DNA from: Ectothiorhodospiraceae bacterium
Lineage (GTDB): Bacteria; Pseudomonadota; Gammaproteobacteria; Nitrococcales; Aquisalimonadaceae
Reading direction: 5' to 3'
NCBI GenBank assembly: GCA_020831845.1
Contig: JAFIFV010000108.1
Span: 26,141 to 90,140, forward strand
Length of the DNA: 64,000 bases
Part shown: piece by piece, positions 44,201 to 52,721 of the stretch
Numbering within the stretch: position 1 is the first letter of the stretch
Layout: each line of letters starts with the position of its first letter
Program-made: the position numbers and the translations under genes
Notes under the pieces: model-generated
What the model saw: the letters and a program-made list of their open reading frames with translations, nothing else
Told to the model about the DNA's origin: nothing
The model's database searches: none

Positions 44201-46156
44201 ACCGTGGTCGGCGTGGGCGACATGTCCGGGGACGTGTTCGGCAACGGCATGCTGCTGTCGGAGCAGATCTGCCTGGTGGCAGCGTTCGACCACCGCCACA
44301 TCTTCATCGATCCGGCGCCGAACCCCGCATCCGGCTTCGAGGAACGGCAGCGGCTGTTCGCGCTGGAGCGCTCCAGTTGGGAAGACTACGACAAGCGGCG
44401 GATCTCCAAGGGTGGTGGCGTGTTCCCGCGCAACGCCAAATCGGTGACGCTGACGCCGGAGATACGCCAGGCGCTGGACATCGACACCGAGCGGCTGACA
44501 CCGAATGAATTGATCCAGGCCATACTCCGGGCGCCGGTCGACCTGCTCTGGAACGGCGGCATCGGCACCTATGTGAAAGCCGCGCAGGAAAGCCATCTGC
44601 AGGTGGGCGACCGAGCCAACGACGGGGTGCGCGTGGATGCCAGCGAGCTGCGCTGCAAGGTCATCGGCGAGGGCGGCAACCTCGGGGTGACGCAGCTCGG
44701 CCGCATTGCCTTCGCCGAACTGGGGGGGCGCATCAATACGGACGCCATCGACAACGCCGGCGGCGTGTCCTGCTCCGACCATGAAGTGAACATCAAGATC
44801 CTGCTGAACGATGTGGTGGAGCGCGGCGAACTGACCAGTAAACAGCGCAACCGCCTGCTGGAGCAGATGACCGAGGAAGTGGCCCAGCTGGTATTGCACG
44901 ACAACTACCGGCAGACCGAAGCGCTGACCATCATGGAGGCACGCGGGGCGGAACTGCTGAACGAACAGGCGCGAATGATCCGGCAACTGGAGCTGGAAGG
45001 CAGGCTGAAGCGCAAGCTGGAAGGGCTGCCGGAAGAGCGGCAATTGCTGGAACGCGTCCAGAGCGGACATGGTCTGACCCGGCCGGAAAGCGCGGTGATC
45101 CTTGCCCTTGCCAAGCTCAGCGCCTTCGAGACACTGGCCGGCAGCGGCCTCACCGAGGAGCCGGACCTCAGCTCGCCGTTGACCGATTACTTCCCGAAGC
45201 CGCTGGTGGAGCGCTATAGCGCCGACATAGCCCGCCACCGTCTGCGTCGGGAGATCATCGCCACCCAGATGACCAACGAGATACTCAACCGCACCGGCGC
45301 CAGCTTCCTGTTCCGCATGCAGGACGCAACCGGCGCCAGCGTGGAGTCGGTGGCCCGCGCCTACTTCACTACGCGCGGCATCTTCGGCCTGGAAGTGATC
45401 TGGCAACAGATCGATGCGTTGGACAATCTCGTCCATGACAGCCTGCAAACGCAGCTCCGCCTGGCGGTGCTGGAGGTGGCGGAAAGCAGTGTGCTCTGGC
45501 TGCTGCGCAACAAGGGTGCCAGCTACGCACTTGCGCAGACCCGCGATGCGCTGGCCGCGCAGGTATCCGCCATCGACAAGCGGCTGGATGGCCTGTTGCC
45601 CGACACCGAGCGCCAGGCACTGCTGTCGCTCTGCGAGCGCTGGCAGTCCGAGGGTGCTCCCGAATCGCTGGCGCGATCAGTGGCCCACCTGCGCCCGCTG
45701 GCTGTCAGCCTGGATGCCTCGCGGGTGGCGCAGATCACCGGGGAGGACGCCGAAACGGCGCTCGGGGTACACTTCCACCTGGCCGACCGGCTGGACGTCC
45801 GCTGGTTGCTGCACGCGATCGAAGCCGTGCCCTCGGACGACCCCTGGCATGAACGCGCCCGCCTCGGCCTGCGCGACGACGCCAACCGCCAGTTGCGACA
45901 GCTCACCGCCGGGCTGCTGACCAGTGTCACCAGCGGCGCACCGGCCAAGCGGATCGATCAATGGATTGAGCTTCACGCCCAGCCGGTGGAGCGTCTGCTG
46001 CGAACGCTGGAAGCCCTGCAGGCCGTTGGCCAGCCGGATGTCGCCATGCTGAGCGTGGCGGTCCAGGACCTGAAGAACCTGGTGGTGGTTGCAGCACCCA
46101 CCGAGGTACAAGGCCGCAAGCCGGCCGCCAAACGCAAACGCAAGGGAGACGCATGA
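41276..46156 (+). CDS. gdhB: NAD-specific glutamate dehydrogenase, large type
   Basis: A 1626-residue enzyme, the size of the ~180-kDa L_180 class of GDH, which deaminates glutamate to 2-oxoglutarate. The N-terminal ~700 residues hold regulatory ACT-like segments (IIQITIDDVPFLVDSVAMAL near 95). The catalytic core begins near 790: GGKVARGGLRWSDRREDYRT, then LMKAQMVKNAVIVPVGAKGG with the catalytic lysines. The NAD domain includes VVGVGDMSGDVFGNGMLLS, LWNGGIGTYVK and VIGEGGNLGVTQLGRIAF. ATG at 41276 follows AAGGAGG; upstream frame is a shadow. The next gene overlaps its stop by four bases. Confidence 0.95.
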   Translation: MRQVAEKRVHTLLDAVQQRVAKRWSDKDASVLQLFVRQYYKRVAPEDLVERSDADLYGAAVSHWNLARRRRPDTPRVHVYNPDPEQHGWESSHTIIQITIDDVPFLVDSVAMALARLGLTIHLIIHPVVRTRRDSRGELLTVEEGPGNGSGGALTEAWMHFEVDRQPDGPEIETLREEVLEVLADCRAVVRDWQPMREHMQAAVEELSAHPHPSPEDRDEAVAFLAWLLDEHFTFLGYRCYSLSGKGKRFQLQPQQSTAHGILRGASAEASSHSFNALPEAVQALASDPTPLVLTKSNRRATVHRPGYMDYVGVKRFDAKGRVVGEHRFLGLYTSAAYSTNPRHIPLLRKKIDDVFRRSALPHPSHDSKALLHILETYPRDELFQIDADELYRIATGILHLQDRQRVRLFVRQDTYRRFVSCLVYAPRERYDSDVRRRMLAILEEAYNASQSEFAVNLSEGILARIHFILHLSDNRLPEVNVAEVEARLAGTVLDWRDDLHQALLDYDGETRGNRLFNAYSQAFTAAYREDTQARTAAHDVERLERLQGEHDLEILLYRPLEADEDQLRLRLYRSGEPMKLSDALPVLENMGVVVLDERPYAVHAEGREAAWIHDFGLQVESARELDIDQVRPLFEQCFDACWHGHAENDGFHQLVLAARLDWREIVILRTYSKYLRQAGTAFSQAYIEETLVNNPRIARLLVRLFHTRLDPDRVDARRVARLAEQIELALNDVPSLDEDRILRRLLAAIQSTLRTNYYQRGEDGHPKDYLSLKLNPGGIPEIPLPLPAFEIFVYSPRVEGVHLRGGKVARGGLRWSDRREDYRTEILGLMKAQMVKNAVIVPVGAKGGFVVKQMPEGREAVQEEVKACYRNFIRGLLDITDNYPGGRIQPPPQVVRHDDDDPYLVVAADKGTATFSDTANAIAEEYGFWLHDAFASGGSNGYDHKKMGITARGAWEAVKRHFREMGRDVQREPFTVVGVGDMSGDVFGNGMLLSEQICLVAAFDHRHIFIDPAPNPASGFEERQRLFALERSSWEDYDKRRISKGGGVFPRNAKSVTLTPEIRQALDIDTERLTPNELIQAILRAPVDLLWNGGIGTYVKAAQESHLQVGDRANDGVRVDASELRCKVIGEGGNLGVTQLGRIAFAELGGRINTDAIDNAGGVSCSDHEVNIKILLNDVVERGELTSKQRNRLLEQMTEEVAQLVLHDNYRQTEALTIMEARGAELLNEQARMIRQLELEGRLKRKLEGLPEERQLLERVQSGHGLTRPESAVILALAKLSAFETLAGSGLTEEPDLSSPLTDYFPKPLVERYSADIARHRLRREIIATQMTNEILNRTGASFLFRMQDATGASVESVARAYFTTRGIFGLEVIWQQIDALDNLVHDSLQTQLRLAVLEVAESSVLWLLRNKGASYALAQTRDALAAQVSAIDKRLDGLLPDTERQALLSLCERWQSEGAPESLARSVAHLRPLAVSLDASRVAQITGEDAETALGVHFHLADRLDVRWLLHAIEAVPSDDPWHERARLGLRDDANRQLRQLTAGLLTSVTSGAPAKRIDQWIELHAQPVERLLRTLEALQAVGQPDVAMLSVAVQDLKNLVVVAAPTEVQGRKPAAKRKRKGDA

Positions 46157-46932
46157 CCGAGACGGTACCCCTGCACTACCGTGAGCAGGGCGAGGGGGCC
46201 CCGCTGATCGTCCTCCACGGGCTGTATGGCTCCGGCAACAACTGGAAGCGTATCGCCACAACGCTGGAGAACGACCACCGGCTATACCTGGTTGATCTTC
46301 GTAACCATGGCCAGTCGCCCCACCACCCGGAAGTCGGCTACACCGCCATGGCCGCGGACCTGCTGGCCCTGATGGAGGAGCTGGAACTGGAGCAGGCCGA
46401 CGTACTCGGGCATTCCATGGGTGGCAAGGTTGCCATGACCCTGGCCCTGCAGCATCCGGAACGGATCCGCCGGCTGGTGGTGGCCGACGTCTCCCCGGTG
46501 ACCTACCCGAACAGCGGCGAACACGAACGGCTGCTGGGGGCGCTGCAACGGATGAACCTGCAGCAACTGGGCTCACGACGCGGCGCGGATCATGACCTGG
46601 AGTCCGAGATCCCGTCCGCGGGCATCCGCCAGTTCCTGCTGACCAACCTCGAGAAGCGGGACGGCGCCTGGCAGTGGCGCATCCCGTTGGACATACTCAG
46701 CCGGGGTCTGGAAACCATCCGCGGATTCCCGGACCTGCCGGGCAGCTTCGCCGGCCCGGCCTTGTTCCTTTACGGCGAGAACTCCGACTACGTGCGCCCC
46801 GCAGACCACGATGTCATCCGCAAACGCTTTCCCGAGGTTCGCTTCCAGTGCATGGCGGGCTGCGGCCACTGGCTGCATGCGGAAGACCCCGAGGCTTTCG
46901 TGGCGGCGGTCTCGGCGTTTCTCGACACCTGA
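46153..46932 (+). CDS. YbfF-like alpha/beta hydrolase
   Basis: A 259-residue esterase-like hydrolase. The pattern LIVLHGLYGSGNNWKRIA, then VDLRNHGQSPHHPEVGYTAM, is characteristic of the YbfF/ABHD11 esterase group. The nucleophile is in VLGHSMGGKVAM (Ser ~90), the acid side in FLYGENSDYVRP and the histidine in MAGCGHWLHAEDPEAF. It starts inside the stop of the NAD-GDH gene (ATGA), so both are co-translated. YbfF hydrolyses short acyl esters and acyl-CoAs in vitro; the physiological link to glutamate catabolism is unclear. Confidence 0.9.
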   Translation: MTETVPLHYREQGEGAPLIVLHGLYGSGNNWKRIATTLENDHRLYLVDLRNHGQSPHHPEVGYTAMAADLLALMEELELEQADVLGHSMGGKVAMTLALQHPERIRRLVVADVSPVTYPNSGEHERLLGALQRMNLQQLGSRRGADHDLESEIPSAGIRQFLLTNLEKRDGAWQWRIPLDILSRGLETIRGFPDLPGSFAGPALFLYGENSDYVRPADHDVIRKRFPEVRFQCMAGCGHWLHAEDPEAFVAAVSAFLDT

Positions 46933-47017
46933 CGACGACGGCAGGAATCCTCCGTGGCCACCGCCACAGCGCGGCGGCTCCTCGGGCTTCGGGTGGCATC
47001 GTCACGGCGGGAACGAC

Positions 47018-47023
47018 TATAAT
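47018..47023 (+). promoter_or_regulatory. Possible -10 box upstream of maeB
   Basis: A consensus TATAAT in ACTATAATGCGC, about 194 bp before the maeB start. The -35 position (46995-47000, GGCATC) is poor, so the element may need an activator or an extended -10. It is the only clear TATAAT in this 284-bp gap. Confidence 0.35.
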
Positions 47024-47216
47024 GCGCGTCTGGTCCCGGCCATGCCCAGGCGCAGTCCTGACGCCGCCGGGCGTTTGCTGTTTCCGCCTGAAAACACCGG
47101 GGTGTCATCCGTCAACAGGGGCGCCACCGTCGACACCCCCCGGCCGGACGCAGTCGCCAGTGCCGATCAGACGCTGATCAACATCATCAATCCAGCCACC
47201 GTTCCGGAGAATGGGC

Positions 47217-49493
47217 ATGTCAGACGAACTGCGTGAGAGCGCGCTTGAATACCACCGTTATCCGAGCCCCGGAAAACTTGCCATCGCTCCCACCAAACCG
47301 CTGGCCAACCAGCGCGATCTTGCGCTTGCCTATTCACCCGGTGTTGCCTACGCCTGCGAAGCCATCGTCGAGGATCCGAAGGCGGCCGCCCAGGTCACCT
47401 CCCGCGGCAACCTGGTTGCCGTGATCAGCAACGGCACCGCGGTACTGGGGCTCGGCGCCATTGGCCCGCTGGCCTCGAAGCCGGTGATGGAAGGCAAGGC
47501 GGTGCTGTTCAAGAAATTCTCCGGTATCGACGTCTTCGACATCGAGATCGACGAGCGTGACCCGGACAAGCTGGTGGATATCATCGCCAGCCTGGAGCCC
47601 ACCTTCGGCGGCATCAACCTGGAAGACATCAAGGCGCCGGAATGCTTCGAGGTGGAAGCCAAGCTGAAGGAGCGCATGAACATCCCGGTGTTCCATGACG
47701 ACCAGCACGGCACCGCCATTATCACCGCCGCCGCCATCCGCAACGGGCTGCTTGTGGTGGAGAAGGACATCGCCGACGTCACGCTGGTCTGTTCCGGCGC
47801 CGGCGCCGCCGCCATGGCCTGCCTGGATCTGCTGGTGGGCCTGGGCATGACCCGCGAGAACATCACCGTGCTGGATTCCAAGGGCGTGGTGCACAGCGGC
47901 CGGGAAAAGCTGGACGCACGCAAGGCCAATTACGCCAAGCAGACCGATGCGCGCACGCTATCGGACGCCATCAAGGGCGCCGACATCTTCCTCGGCCTGT
48001 CCGGCCCCGGTGTGCTCAAGCCGGAGATGGTGGAAGTCATGGCCGAGCGCCCGCTGATTCTGGCGCTGGCCAACCCGATTCCGGAGATCCTGCCGGAGGT
48101 GGCGCACGAAGTGCGGCCGGATGCCGTCATCGCCACCGGCCGGTCCGACTACCCCAATCAGGTCAACAATGTTCTCTGCTTCCCGTTCATTTTCCGCGGC
48201 GCACTGGACGTGGGCGCCACCACGATCAACGAGGAGATGAAGCTGGCCTGCGTCGAAGCCATCGCCAACCTGGCGCTGCAGGAGTCCTCCGACGTGGTCG
48301 TTGCGGCCTACGGCGGCAAGCCGCTGCAGTTCGGTCCGGAATATCTCATTCCCAAGCCATTCGACCCACGCCTGATCTCCCGCATCGCGCCTGCCGTGGC
48401 CCAGGCCGCCATGGACAGCGGCGTGGCCGAACGGCCGATCGAGGACTTCGAAGCCTACAAGCTGCAGCTCAACCAGTTCGTGTTCCAGTCCGGCCTGGTG
48501 ATGAAGCCACTGTTCGAGCAGGCCCGGGCGAACCCGCAGCGGGTGGCGTATGCCGAGGGCGAGCAGGAACGCGTCCTGCGGGCGGTACAGGTGGTGGTGG
48601 ACGACGGCCTGGCCAAACCCATCCTGATCGGCCGCCGCAAGGTGATGGAGATGCGCATCAAGCGCATGGGTCTACGGCTGAAGCTGGACGAAGACGTGGA
48701 AGTGGCGGATCCCGAGGACGATCCGCGCTATCGCGAGTACTGGACGCTGTACCACTCACTGATGGAACGCAAGGGCATTACCCCGGACCAGGCCCGCTAC
48801 ATCGTGCGCACCCGTACCACCGTGATCGCTGCGCTGATGGTCTACCGGGGCGAGGCCGACGCCATGCTCTGCGGCATAGACGGCCGTTACCACCGCCAGT
48901 TGGCGCATGTGGAATCAGTACTGGGCAAACGGCCCGGCGTCCGCAACCTGGCGGCGATGAGCGCGCTGATCCTGCCCAAGGGCACGTTCTTCCTCTGCGA
49001 TACCTATGTCAACCAGAACCCGTCGGCACAGCAGATCGCCGAGATGACCATCCTGGCTGCCGACGAGGTGCGCCGCTTCGGGGTCGCCCCCAAGGTTGCG
49101 CTGCTGTCGCACTCCAGCTTCGGCTCGTCGGATTCGGAAAGCGCCCTGAAGATGCGCGAGGCGCTGAAACTCATCCAGGCCCGCGACCCGTCCCTGGAAG
49201 TGGAAGGGGAGATGCACGGCGACGCCGCGATCTCGGAAACCATCCGCAACCGGATCTTCCCGAACAGCACGCTGACGGGCAAGGCCAACCTGTTGATCAT
49301 GCCCACCCTGGATGCCTCCAACATCGCCTTCAACCTGCTGAAGGTCATGGGAGACGGCGTCTCGGTGGGGCCGATACTGCTCGGAACCACCCACCCGGCG
49401 CACATCCTGACTCCCTCCGTCACCACGCGCGGCCTGATCAACATGACCGCCCTGGCAGCAGTGGAAGCCGGCATGCAGGACGGCGGCGAGTAA
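47217..49493 (+). CDS. maeB: NADP-dependent malic enzyme with phosphotransacetylase-like domain
   Basis: A 758-residue MaeB. Residues 1-~425 are the malic enzyme: [46 protein letters not shown] and [15 protein letters not shown] carry malate, metal and NADP-binding residues. Residues ~440-758 are a PTA-like domain ([38 protein letters not shown]), thought to sense acetyl-CoA. The enzyme decarboxylates malate to pyruvate with NADPH, useful for growth on acetyl-CoA-yielding substrates such as alkanes. ATG at 47217 has GGAGA six bases before. A strong terminator follows. Confidence 0.96.
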   Translation: MSDELRESALEYHRYPSPGKLAIAPTKPLANQRDLALAYSPGVAYACEAIVEDPKAAAQVTSRGNLVAVISNGTAVLGLGAIGPLASKPVMEGKAVLFKKFSGIDVFDIEIDERDPDKLVDIIASLEPTFGGINLEDIKAPECFEVEAKLKERMNIPVFHDDQHGTAIITAAAIRNGLLVVEKDIADVTLVCSGAGAAAMACLDLLVGLGMTRENITVLDSKGVVHSGREKLDARKANYAKQTDARTLSDAIKGADIFLGLSGPGVLKPEMVEVMAERPLILALANPIPEILPEVAHEVRPDAVIATGRSDYPNQVNNVLCFPFIFRGALDVGATTINEEMKLACVEAIANLALQESSDVVVAAYGGKPLQFGPEYLIPKPFDPRLISRIAPAVAQAAMDSGVAERPIEDFEAYKLQLNQFVFQSGLVMKPLFEQARANPQRVAYAEGEQERVLRAVQVVVDDGLAKPILIGRRKVMEMRIKRMGLRLKLDEDVEVADPEDDPRYREYWTLYHSLMERKGITPDQARYIVRTRTTVIAALMVYRGEADAMLCGIDGRYHRQLAHVESVLGKRPGVRNLAAMSALILPKGTFFLCDTYVNQNPSAQQIAEMTILAADEVRRFGVAPKVALLSHSSFGSSDSESALKMREALKLIQARDPSLEVEGEMHGDAAISETIRNRIFPNSTLTGKANLLIMPTLDASNIAFNLLKVMGDGVSVGPILLGTTHPAHILTPSVTTRGLINMTALAAVEAGMQDGGE

Positions 49494-49503
49494 TCGACCG
49501 ACG

Positions 49504-49551
49504 GGCCGGCTGGCGGGCACCGAGCCCCGCCGGCCGGCCTTTCGGATTTTT
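49504..49551 (+). terminator. Rho-independent terminator after maeB
   Basis: GGCCGGCTGGCGGG pairs with CCCGCCGGCCGGCC (14 bp, one G-T pair) across a short loop, followed by TTTCGGATTTTT. It starts 11 bp after the maeB stop. Confidence 0.82.
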
Positions 49552-49646
49552 GACCCCGGTCAACAACCGCCGTTCCCATCCCGGATAGCCTCTACCGTCC
49601 CCGCCATGCGTTCGCGCAGCGCAGAGATCGAGCTGACGAGGTAGAG

Positions 49647-51278
49647 ATGTTCCGCAACTTCCGCATACAGACCCGCATCTGGTCGATTCTCGGATGGACG
49701 GTGGTCGGCCTGGCCATGCTGGGCGTCCTGACCCTCTATGCCGTACACGGCAGCCTGCTGGACGAACGTCGGCAGGCTGCCGGCCTGTCGGTGGACGCGG
49801 CCCTTGGCGTGATCGATCACTATCACGCAATGTCCGAACGCGGGGAGCTGTCGGAACCAGACGCCATGGCGCATGCCGGTGCGGCATTGCGGGCCATGGA
49901 TCAGCGCCAGGGCGGGGAACACCGGCACCAGTACCTGTGGGTGCTGTCGGGCGATCAGCGCCTGCTGCTGCACCCGGAACGGCCAGAGCTGGAAGGTCGA
50001 CCAGCGGCCGGCTTGACGGATGCCGACGGCCAGCACCTGTATGCAGCCCTGCGCGACCACTCGGTCACGGAGCTACGGTACCGCTGGGCGGCGGCCGGCG
50101 AATCGGCACCGAGCAGGCGCATGGCGCAATTCGATGTGTTCGAACCCTGGGGCTGGACCGTGGGCGCCAGCATCCACGCCGGCCAGGTGGACACCGCGAT
50201 CGTGGCATTTGCCGCCGACATGGTGGTGCGCGTGCTGCTGGTGGTGGCGGCACTCGCAGGCGTGGTGACCATCGCCGTCCGCAGCATCGTCACCCCCCTC
50301 AACGCGACAGTCGCCAACCTGCGCGCCATGGCCGGCGAAACCGTCGATCTGACCCGGCACATGGACGATACCGGCAACGATGAACTCACCGAGCTGGCGC
50401 GCAGCGTGAACGCGCTGACCACCACCTGTCGGAATGCAATCGCACAGGCGGCCCAGGTGCGGGACCAGCTCACCGAATCCTCCGGCTTGCTGAGACAGGT
50501 CACCCGGGAGGCGGTCGAGGGTGTCAGCCGACAGGAGCAGGAATCCGAGCAGCTTGCCGCGGCGATGAACGAGATGGTAGCCACGGTGCAGGAAGTGGCC
50601 CGCAACACCACGGTGGCAGCGGAATCGGCCACCGAAGCCGGGCAGGCCACGACCCACGGCGCCGGCGTGGTAGAGGGAACCATCAGCGCCATCGGCAACC
50701 TGGCGGACAACATCGAGCGCTCACGCCGGGCGGTGGATTCCCTGGCTGCCGAATCCCGCGAGATCGGCTCGGTGCTGGAAGTGATCAACAGCATTGCCGA
50801 GCAGACCAATCTGCTGGCGCTGAATGCAGCCATCGAAGCGGCCAGAGCCGGCCAGGACGGCCGGGGCTTTGCCGTGGTCGCCAACGAGGTCCGCGCGCTG
50901 GCCCAGCGCACGCAGGAATCCACCGGGGAGATTCACTCCATCACTGAACGCTTCCGCCACGGAGCGGAGGCCGCGACCCGGGCAATGATGGAATGCGCGG
51001 AACTGGCCCACGCCAGTGTCGAGGAGTCCGCCCGTGCCGGGGAGAGCCTGACCACCATCACGCGGGCCGTGAACGTGATCAACGATATGAACATCCAGGT
51101 CGCCAGCGCCGCCGAGGAACAGGCCGCGACCGCCGAGGAAATCAACCGCGCCGTGGTCACGATCCGGGACGTGGCGGTGCAGACGCGCAGCGGGGTAAGC
51201 CGGATTGACGCGGCCACCGATGCGCAGGGACGGATGGTGGACGCGCTGCACCAGTCTCTGCGCCGCATTCGCACCTGA
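49647..51278 (+). CDS. Methyl-accepting chemotaxis protein with Cache sensor
   Basis: A 543-residue chemoreceptor. An N-terminal span ([20 protein letters not shown]) precedes a periplasmic domain at ~35-190 with [20 protein letters not shown] and [18 protein letters not shown], typical of single Cache (sCache_2) domains. A second span ([19 protein letters not shown]) leads to HAMP ([15 protein letters not shown]) and the signalling hairpin [18 protein letters not shown] with [18 protein letters not shown]. No CheR-binding pentapeptide is at the C-terminus. GAGGTAGAG is immediately ahead of the ATG. Sensed ligand likely a small organic acid, but this is a guess. Confidence 0.94.
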   Translation: MFRNFRIQTRIWSILGWTVVGLAMLGVLTLYAVHGSLLDERRQAAGLSVDAALGVIDHYHAMSERGELSEPDAMAHAGAALRAMDQRQGGEHRHQYLWVLSGDQRLLLHPERPELEGRPAAGLTDADGQHLYAALRDHSVTELRYRWAAAGESAPSRRMAQFDVFEPWGWTVGASIHAGQVDTAIVAFAADMVVRVLLVVAALAGVVTIAVRSIVTPLNATVANLRAMAGETVDLTRHMDDTGNDELTELARSVNALTTTCRNAIAQAAQVRDQLTESSGLLRQVTREAVEGVSRQEQESEQLAAAMNEMVATVQEVARNTTVAAESATEAGQATTHGAGVVEGTISAIGNLADNIERSRRAVDSLAAESREIGSVLEVINSIAEQTNLLALNAAIEAARAGQDGRGFAVVANEVRALAQRTQESTGEIHSITERFRHGAEAATRAMMECAELAHASVEESARAGESLTTITRAVNVINDMNIQVASAAEEQAATAEEINRAVVTIRDVAVQTRSGVSRIDAATDAQGRMVDALHQSLRRIRT

Positions 51279-51290
51279 GGAATCGATCTC

Positions 51291-51571
51291 GCTTCCTTAA
51301 GGAAGCGCTGAAGTATTCACGTTGTCGCGCTCGAGACCGGTTTTCGTTCGTGGCCAGGAGCAAGACGCCGCAGGTAGTGGTTCTACCTGTGGTGGCTTGC
51401 GACACCGCCACGGGCGAAAACCGGCCGAGCCCCGAAGGGGTTACGGTCAGATTTTTCGCGCTGCGTCGTTGCGGCGATTGACCGTGGAATGACCACGGCG
51501 CTGCGCACCGCGCCTGGCATCGCGAAAAATCTGACCGTAACGCGGCAGCGTGAATATTTCAGCGCCTCCCT
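51291..51571. repeat. Full inverted-repeat element (copy B)
   Basis: About 280 bp. Left end GGAAGCGCTGAAGTATTCAC at 51301, right end GTGAATATTTCAGCGCCTCC at 51550-51569. The left half has the module shared with 4685-4792; the right half matches 20531-20659 in reverse. Within it TTACGGTCAGATTTTTCGCG (51441-51460) and its exact complement (51521-51540) make a 20-bp stem around a loop with a smaller hairpin CCGTGG-AATGA-CCACGG. A perfect palindrome GCTTCCTTAAGGAAGC (51291-51306) sits at the left edge. The right edge reaches the stop codon of the cytochrome gene (51570-51572). It fills the gap between that gene and the chemoreceptor gene. Confidence 0.88.
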
Positions 51572-51911
51572 AGCGGCGGCGCGGCACGTACAGTTCCCCA
51601 TCCTGCTGCGAGAACCAGGCGGCCAGGTCGCGCTTGTCCTGCAGGGACAGGCCCTGCACCTGCTGCTGCATCAGCGCGTTCTCGCGGTCACCACTCTTGT
51701 AGGCGCGCAGCGCGTGCACCAGGTATTCATGGTACTGCCCGTGCAGGCGCGGCCATTCCGGGTTGTTACGAACTGCATCCGCCGAATGACAGGCCATGCA
51801 GGCCTCGGCGAGGTCCTCGCCACGCTGCGGGTCACCACGCTGGATGGCGGAAGCCTGGCCGGCCGCGAAAATCAACAGGGTTGCCACTGCACCAAGAAAA
51901 AACCGATTCAT
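51570..51911 (-). CDS. Small periplasmic c-type cytochrome
   Basis: A 113-residue exported cytochrome: signal peptide MNRFFLGAVATLLIFAAGQA, then GEDLAEACMACHSADAVRNN with the haem motif CMACH and a candidate sixth ligand in the MQQQVQGLS segment. The fold resembles class I cytochrome c (c4/c5-like half). ATG at 51911 has AGAGGCAG before it; the upstream frame is a shadow. It follows the other small cytochrome by 31 bp, so the two are an operon. The stop codon touches the end of the repeat element. Electron-transfer partners are not in the window. Confidence 0.85.
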   Translation of the reverse strand: MNRFFLGAVATLLIFAAGQASAIQRGDPQRGEDLAEACMACHSADAVRNNPEWPRLHGQYHEYLVHALRAYKSGDRENALMQQQVQGLSLQDKRDLAAWFSQQDGELYVPRRR

Positions 51912-51942
51912 GAGTCTGCCTCTGTACCCGACGTTTGACCGC

Positions 51943-52269
51943 TTACTGTTCCTGCGCAAAGAATGCGGCGATGTCACGCATTTCCTGCTCGCTCAGGCTG
52001 CCCGCCTGGGCCCGCATCGTGGGATGCGCCCGGGTACCTTGCTGATAGGCGACCAGCGAGTTGTAGATGAATTGCGCAGTCTGACCGCCGATCTTCGGCA
52101 CGCGGTAGGAGGGGTAAGCATTCCGCAGGCCTTCCACCGCATGACACCCCATGCAGGTTTCAGCCAGTTGCTGGCCGCGGACCACATCGCCGTCGTCGTC
52201 AGCCTGGGCGACCCCCGTCACGGCCAGACCACCCAGCAGAGCCGCGCACAAGACATGCTTCAATTTCAT
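51943..52269 (-). CDS. Small periplasmic c-type cytochrome
   Basis: A 108-residue protein with signal peptide (KHVLCAALLGGLAVTGVAQA) and one haem motif CMGCH in QLAETCMGCHAVEGLRNAYP; the next conserved stretch YRVPKIGGQTAQFIYNSLVA is the typical P-x-I-G-G-Q segment of cytochromes c4/c553, and MRAQAGSLSEQEMRDIAAFF gives the methionine ligand region and last helix. First gene of the cytochrome pair. It resembles each half of the diheme cytochrome c4, here split into two monoheme genes, and may serve terminal oxidases. Confidence 0.9.
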   Translation of the reverse strand: MKLKHVLCAALLGGLAVTGVAQADDDGDVVRGQQLAETCMGCHAVEGLRNAYPSYRVPKIGGQTAQFIYNSLVAYQQGTRAHPTMRAQAGSLSEQEMRDIAAFFAQEQ

Positions 52270-52408
52270 ACGTCATTCTCTCGACAATTTTATTCGTAAG
52301 CGGTTGGGACGCGCCGCCACGTGCCTGCGGTATGTTCCGCCTGCGCCACGGGCCCTGCGCCGGCCAAAATGCGCCCAATATGTTTCCATGGATCGGCTCG
52401 GGGGTAAA

Positions 52409-52427
52409 GGAAACACTGAACAATCAC
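52409..52427. repeat. Possible decayed repeat end
   Basis: GGAAACACTGAACAATCAC resembles the element end GGAAGCRCTGAARTATTCAC with a one-base deletion and a few substitutions. It lies between the cytochrome and acylphosphatase genes, an intergenic site like the other copies. No partner end was found. Confidence 0.35.
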
Positions 52428-52445
52428 CGGCCGATTTCGATCACT

Positions 52446-52721
52446 TCAGCCGGTTTCGAAGCCGTCACCGGGCGGTGCATACGGTTGCCATTCGCATTGC
52501 AAACGCTCCACGCGTGCCTGCGGAGTGCCCGTCCGCAGCCAGTCCCGCAGCGTCTCCAGCGCCTGCTCGCTTCCGCATGCCAGCACTTCGACGCGCCCGT
52601 CCGGAAGGTTGCGGGCGTACCCGCGAACACCCAACCGCAACGCCTCCTCCCGGGCCCCGGCACGAAACCACACTCCCTGCACCCGGCCTTCCACCACACA
52701 GCGCATGCAGCGCTCGGTCAT
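52446..52721 (-). CDS. acyP: Acylphosphatase
   Basis: A 91-residue enzyme hydrolysing acyl-phosphates. The family motif is complete: CVVEGRVQGVWFRAGAREEA with the phosphate-binding Arg in VWFR, and GYARNLPDGRVEVLACG with the catalytic Asn. Its length is normal. It overlaps the upstream YihY/BrkB gene by four bases, so it is translated as the second gene of that operon. No unusual substitutions seen. Confidence 0.95.
   Translation of the reverse strand: MTERCMRCVVEGRVQGVWFRAGAREEALRLGVRGYARNLPDGRVEVLACGSEQALETLRDWLRTGTPQARVERLQCEWQPYAPPGDGFETG

Noticed and set aside
42977..45448. 823-codon open frame on the minus strand
   Set aside because: It lies fully inside the NAD-GDH gene, which has strong family motifs. 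Long antisense frames are expected in GC-rich DNA; the product is His/Gln-rich with no family pattern.
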